From the IMG/VR virus record IMGVR_UViG_3300017598_000626, positions 1 through 42,335 of that record: DNA of 42,335 nucleotides; one strand, given 5' to 3'. The stretch comes from a virus. Made by a program: the position numbers and the translations under genes. The notes beneath the pieces are model-generated. The model was not told where the DNA came from and made no database searches. It saw nothing but the letters and a program-made list of their open reading frames with translations. Position 1 is the stretch's first letter; each line of letters begins with the position of its first letter. Positions 39,839 to 42,335 of this stretch are shown one piece after another.

Positions 39839-40126
39839 ATGACAAATACAGATAAGGAAAAAGAACTGAATTGTCTTTCAGTGAGAGATCTATATATAGA
39901 GATACTAAAAAGAATCAAGTCAAATTGTCCAACAACTAAGTCTTTTAGGGATTATGTTGTATCTTTGGGATTCTCTGAAAGAACATATTATGATATTGTT
40001 GACTTTGCTGATAAAGGGAAACTCCCAAAGGGAAAAGCAAAGCCTCTCCATGAAAACAAATTGAGTCTACTTTGTGAAAGGCTTAATATAGAATTTAAAA
40101 CTACTATGTACCTAGTCAAATATTAA
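39839..40126 (+). CDS. Candidate transcription regulator, 95 residues
   Basis: Small soluble protein divergent from the recombination operon, with the shared operator between them, as cI/cro-type regulators usually are. The segment TTKSFRDYVVSLGFSERTYY could form a helix-turn-helix, with a following helix and Lys-rich loop (KGKLPKGKAK). It ends with HENKLSLLCERLNIEFKTTM. No database-type motif is definite. Followed by a strong terminator, so it is a single-gene unit. Inferred to be the protein that binds TTGCA-N7-TGCAA, with moderate doubt; the wHTH gene at 36968 is the alternative. Confidence 0.5.
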   Translation: MTNTDKEKELNCLSVRDLYIEILKRIKSNCPTTKSFRDYVVSLGFSERTYYDIVDFADKGKLPKGKAKPLHENKLSLLCERLNIEFKTTMYLVKY

Positions 40127-40153
40127 TACTTTCGTTTTATATATTTATGTTGT

Positions 40154-40189
40154 GCCGTTTCTGATGTCGTTTTCAGAAACGGCTTTTTT
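40154..40189 (+). terminator. Strong intrinsic terminator
   Basis: GCCGTTTCTGA (40154-40164), eight-base loop, TCAGAAACGGC (40173-40183), T6. Ends the regulator transcript. Confidence 0.9.
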
Positions 40190-40242
40190 ATGTCTTTTTT
40201 GGATGGCCTTAAAAATAATTAAAAAACATTAAAAAAACTTTT

Positions 40243-40282
40243 AAAGCTGAAACACTGATATACACTACGTTTCAGCTTTTTT
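40243..40282 (+). terminator. Second intrinsic terminator
   Basis: AAAGCTGAAAC (40243-40253), 15-base loop, GTTTCAGCTTT (40269-40279), T-run. Lies 60 bases after the first, with no ORF or promoter between them. The 40127-40400 gap holds only these terminators and the promoter at 40327. Confidence 0.85.
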
Positions 40283-40326
40283 ATTGAAAAAGATTCAAAA
40301 GAAAACAACAAAAGTAGTGCGAAAAC

Positions 40327-40357
40327 TTGCACGAATAAAATGTTTGTCATATATTTG
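40327..40357 (+). promoter_or_regulatory. Bacteroidota-type promoter
   Basis: TTG (40327-40329), 20 bp, TATATTTG (40350-40357), a perfect match. It has a TTGCA half at the -33 but no second half-site, so it is probably not under the shared repressor. Inverted repeat GTGC-N8-GCAC surrounds the -33. Drives the 40401-899 unit across the contig junction. Confidence 0.75.
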
Positions 40358-40400
40358 TATCAACAACAACGGTAATACTAACAAATATAAAACGACAATC

Positions 40401-40679
40401 ATGACAAATTCTGAAAGATTCACAGCAGCACACAAAGAAGCAAAAAGAAATCAATCTAATTTTGGAACTTACGCACAAAGGTTTTCAATTGCTCTAAAAG
40501 GATTTTATTTGCGCGCTAGAATAGCAAAGAAAAGAGCAGCTAACAAGATCAAAAGTGAAGCGCTTGCAGCTAAAAAACAAGCGATTTCATTTGCAGAAAG
40601 AAAGATCAACAGAAAGTCAACGCAGCCGACTAGCTCTTATGTTAACATCCATCATTGGACTTATTTGAAAACTGCATAA
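40401..40679 (+). CDS. Small basic protein, 92 residues
   Basis: ATG 40401 (MTNSERFTAAHKEAKRNQSN) follows the promoter and an AAAACGAC motif; the frame is open further upstream but that part lies before the promoter. Highly basic, helical (FYLRARIAKKRAANKIKSEA). It resembles small phage proteins that begin 'F..AH..AK......Y...f..ALK' and have unknown function. DNA or RNA binding is likely from charge alone. Confidence 0.65.
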   Translation: MTNSERFTAAHKEAKRNQSNFGTYAQRFSIALKGFYLRARIAKKRAANKIKSEALAAKKQAISFAERKINRKSTQPTSSYVNIHHWTYLKTA

Positions 40680-40730
40680 ATCTATTTACTAATTAGTATT
40701 TTTTAATTAAAACGACAAAAACAAAGTATA

Positions 40731-41252
40731 ATGAAAGAGTTAATCATTAAGTCATGGGAGGCATCAAGACTGAACTTTATCACAGATAGAATTTTGCATG
40801 GAGACAGAGATTGTGATATCACAGATATTTCAATTCATGGAGAGGATATTTTTCTATTGGTTGACAATGTGTTTTATTCGATATCAAAACAAAGCCTATC
40901 GGATATACAAAACATAGGACTTGAGGAGATGGAGGAGATCATTGAGATCCTGGACCAAGAGGAGTTGAGAGAGATGATTGAAAAAGCATGGATCAAGGAT
41001 CAATCAAGTCAGCTATTTCTGCATGACTTGAAGGAGATTGTCAATCAGTCAACATCAATCAAATTGATTCCAAATAAATCTCCTCAATGGTTTTCAGAAT
41101 ATGAAAGTAGTTTTAAAAATACATTCATTAAGACTGAACTGGATGTCATTGACTATATTCCACTAAACATCCAGGAGGATGACAATGCATGGATCATTGA
41201 GAATGAGAAAAGATCTCATGACATAGCCTCTGTTTTAAGGCTGGCAGTTTAA
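40731..41252 (+). CDS. Hypothetical acidic protein, 173 residues
   Basis: Not recognised. Preceded by AAAACGAC. A beta-type N-terminal section (CDITDISIHGEDIFLLVDNV) leads to a very acidic helical middle (EEMEEIIEILDQEELREMIE) and a mixed C-terminus. Very acidic small phage proteins can mimic DNA or bind host factors, but that is only a possibility here. Confidence 0.65.
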   Translation: MKELIIKSWEASRLNFITDRILHGDRDCDITDISIHGEDIFLLVDNVFYSISKQSLSDIQNIGLEEMEEIIEILDQEELREMIEKAWIKDQSSQLFLHDLKEIVNQSTSIKLIPNKSPQWFSEYESSFKNTFIKTELDVIDYIPLNIQEDDNAWIIENEKRSHDIASVLRLAV

Positions 41253-41293
41253 TCTGATTATATAAATTAAAAAAACATTAAAAAACAACAACG

Positions 41294-41527
41294 ATGACAC
41301 AACAAGAAAAGCTCCGAGAACAGCTAAGAAAAAAAATCAAGGAGCTCAAAATCACTCCTAACAAGATAAAAGAGAGAAAAGCTCCGATCAACAAAAAAGG
41401 AGAGTTTGAGAATCCTTTTCCAATAGGCACTAGATCTGTCTATGTATTTGCAAAAGGAGGAGACATTTCTGATGCTCACAAATGGAAATTATTTGTACAC
41501 TTTGAAAATCAAGAAAAGAAATCATGA
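41294..41527 (+). CDS. Hypothetical protein, 77 residues
   Basis: Not recognised. Basic N-terminal helix (EKLREQLRKKIKELKITPNK) and a C-terminal strand section (RSVYVFAKGGDISDAHKWKL). Its stop overlaps the endolysin start by ATGA. Confidence 0.6.
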   Translation: MTQQEKLREQLRKKIKELKITPNKIKERKAPINKKGEFENPFPIGTRSVYVFAKGGDISDAHKWKLFVHFENQEKKS

Positions 41528-42024
41528 AACGAAAAATTATAACTATGAAAAGCGTACTATTAAAGACAGTATTATTGATAGCTGTCTCCTATTCCTCATT
41601 AATTGCCAACAACATCAGAGGGGAACTGCTCTTGAGTATTGAGAGTAATGAAGTGAGTAAGCACATCAATAAGATATATGATGATGCTGAAACAATCTGC
41701 AAAAAATACAATATCCCTATTGGAATATTAATTGCAAAATCTTGTCTTGAGAATTTCCACAAAAAAGGATGTTTGGATAAAAGTGAATTCAACTATCTTG
41801 GAATTATGAGCGAGGGAGGTTGTATGGAATTTAGATCAAGGATTCATTGTTTTGACTTTTGGGCCAGAATAATCAGCAAGAACTGTCATCAGGATCTCCA
41901 GTTTCAGACTCTCAATGGCTGGATATATGCATTGAGTTGCAATGGAGAGCTCCAGTCTCCATCATACAGGAATAAGATGAGAATGGTCATCAGGAAATAC
42001 AATCTTGACATAACAGCTAAATAA
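41524..42024 (+). CDS. Secreted glucosaminidase-like endolysin
   Basis: 166 residues. Basic N-terminus with a hydrophobic signal or anchor (VLLKTVLLIAVSYSSLIANN, residues 11-30). The core has IPIGILIAKSCLENFHKKGC with Glu76 at the place of the catalytic acid in GH73 ('Q..lEs.wG.S'), then FNYLGIMSEGGCMEFRSRIH and FDFWARIISK, matching the 'N.fGik......fr.Y.s...s...h...' order, and ends YRNKMRMVIRKYNL. It would cut peptidoglycan glycan chains. The signal suggests export by the host Sec system rather than through a holin. Overlaps the previous gene by ATGA. Confidence 0.65.
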   Translation: MKRKIITMKSVLLKTVLLIAVSYSSLIANNIRGELLLSIESNEVSKHINKIYDDAETICKKYNIPIGILIAKSCLENFHKKGCLDKSEFNYLGIMSEGGCMEFRSRIHCFDFWARIISKNCHQDLQFQTLNGWIYALSCNGELQSPSYRNKMRMVIRKYNLDITAK

Positions 42025-42057
42025 GTCTATTAATTTACAACTAAATAAAATATAAAA

Positions 42058-42335
42058 ATGAAAAATTCAGAGTTTAAGTCTTTTTTGACAATACGAGGGT
42101 ACTCTTTTCTTGAAGAGAATAATATGATTGTTATCAACAATCAGGGTTATGTTGACCTTCGCAGCTTGACAAGCTTACCAGAGGGCATCCAGTTCAACAA
42201 TCAGGGTTCTGTTGACCTTGAAAGCTTGACGAGCTTACCAGAGGGCATCCAGTTCAACAATCAGGGTTCTGTTTACCTTCGCAGCTTGACAAGCTTACCA
42301 GAGGGCATCCAGTTCAACAATCAGGGTTCTGTTGA
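42058..42335 (+). CDS. Repeat protein, 5' part (continues at base 1)
   Basis: Starts at ATG 42058, 33 bases after the endolysin-like gene, and stays open to the last base. The N-terminus (MKNSEFKSFLTIRGYSFLEE) is unique for about 26 residues; a half repeat and then the 20-residue repeats follow. The reading frame at the last base (codon GA+C) matches frame 3 at base 45-47, which supports one continuous gene across a circular junction. Because the repeat units are almost identical in DNA, the true copy number may be higher than the four or so seen here. Upstream is only an A/T-rich spacer without a recognisable promoter, so it is probably co-transcribed with the preceding gene. Confidence 0.75.
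   Translation, partial: MKNSEFKSFLTIRGYSFLEENNMIVINNQGYVDLRSLTSLPEGIQFNNQGSVDLESLTSLPEGIQFNNQGSVYLRSLTSLPEGIQFNNQGSV
42170..42335 (+). repeat. 60-bp tandem repeats, right end
   Basis: Units begin at 42170, 42230 and 42290 (the last is cut at 46 bases by the contig end); a partial unit precedes at 42135-42169. The final 46 bases equal the first 46 of the window, consistent with a circular or terminally redundant assembly. Confidence 0.95.

Noticed and set aside
42135-42335. CRISPR-like array from the regular 60-bp spacing
   Set aside because: Units are contiguous, almost identical and all coding in one frame; there are no spacers.

Overview
The window looks like an essentially complete genome of a tailed double-stranded DNA phage (siphovirus-like: a long tape measure gene and no sheath gene seen) that infects a member of the Bacteroidota, probably a flavobacterium. 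Reasons: AT-rich sequence with almost no Shine-Dalgarno signals; several promoters of the Bacteroidota type (TTG, about 20 bp, TAnnTTTG); a sigma factor that resembles the short Bacteroidota primary sigma; and structural genes of families familiar from phages of this phylum. The first 46 bases equal the last 46, and both lie in the same reading frame of one repeat-containing gene, so the sequence probably closes into a circle of about 42.29 kb. No rRNA, tRNA, CRISPR, insertion sequence, integrase or portable DNA polymerase was seen.

Layout. (a) 42058 through the junction to 899, +: a 20-residue-repeat protein and two small genes. (b) 911-2909, +: a structured leader RNA, a PAPS-reductase-like protein and a winged-helix replication protein. 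(c) 2988-6570, +: an early operon with a DnaC-like helicase loader, VRR-NUC nuclease, phage sigma factor and small genes, two of them membrane microproteins. (d) 6611-8687, -: three genes including a 411-residue membrane protein. (e) 8800-17218, +: terminase subunits, a degenerate HNH protein, a tail assembly chaperone with a likely -1 programmed frameshift, tail-completion-like genes and a large tail protein. (f) 17277-20123, -: a cytosine-5 DNA methyltransferase operon with an ASCH protein and a small frameshifted gene. (g) 20214-20341, +: a candidate small RNA. (h) 20413-25955, -: tape measure and tail-tip proteins. (i) 26108-36901, +: S49 protease/scaffold, major capsid, tube-like protein, accessory virion proteins, portal, connector and lysis-type membrane proteins. 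(j) 36968-39677, -: recombination genes including a RecB/Cas4-like nuclease. (k) 39839-42058, +: a candidate regulator, small genes, and a secreted glucosaminidase-like endolysin.

How it may work together. Three promoters (rightward replication operon, leftward methyltransferase operon, leftward recombination operon) carry the same 17-bp operator TTGCA-N7-TGCAA at the same place over the -33 element, with a degenerate fourth copy before the capsid operon. This points to one repressor controlling all early functions; the divergently placed 95-residue gene at 39839 is the best candidate. The phage sigma factor made by the early operon could then drive late promoters; a shared GTATTTTAATAC element before the capsid and tape measure genes is a candidate late signal. 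Early genes also share an AAACGAC motif just before their start codons. All functional calls come from reading motifs by eye; no database search was possible.
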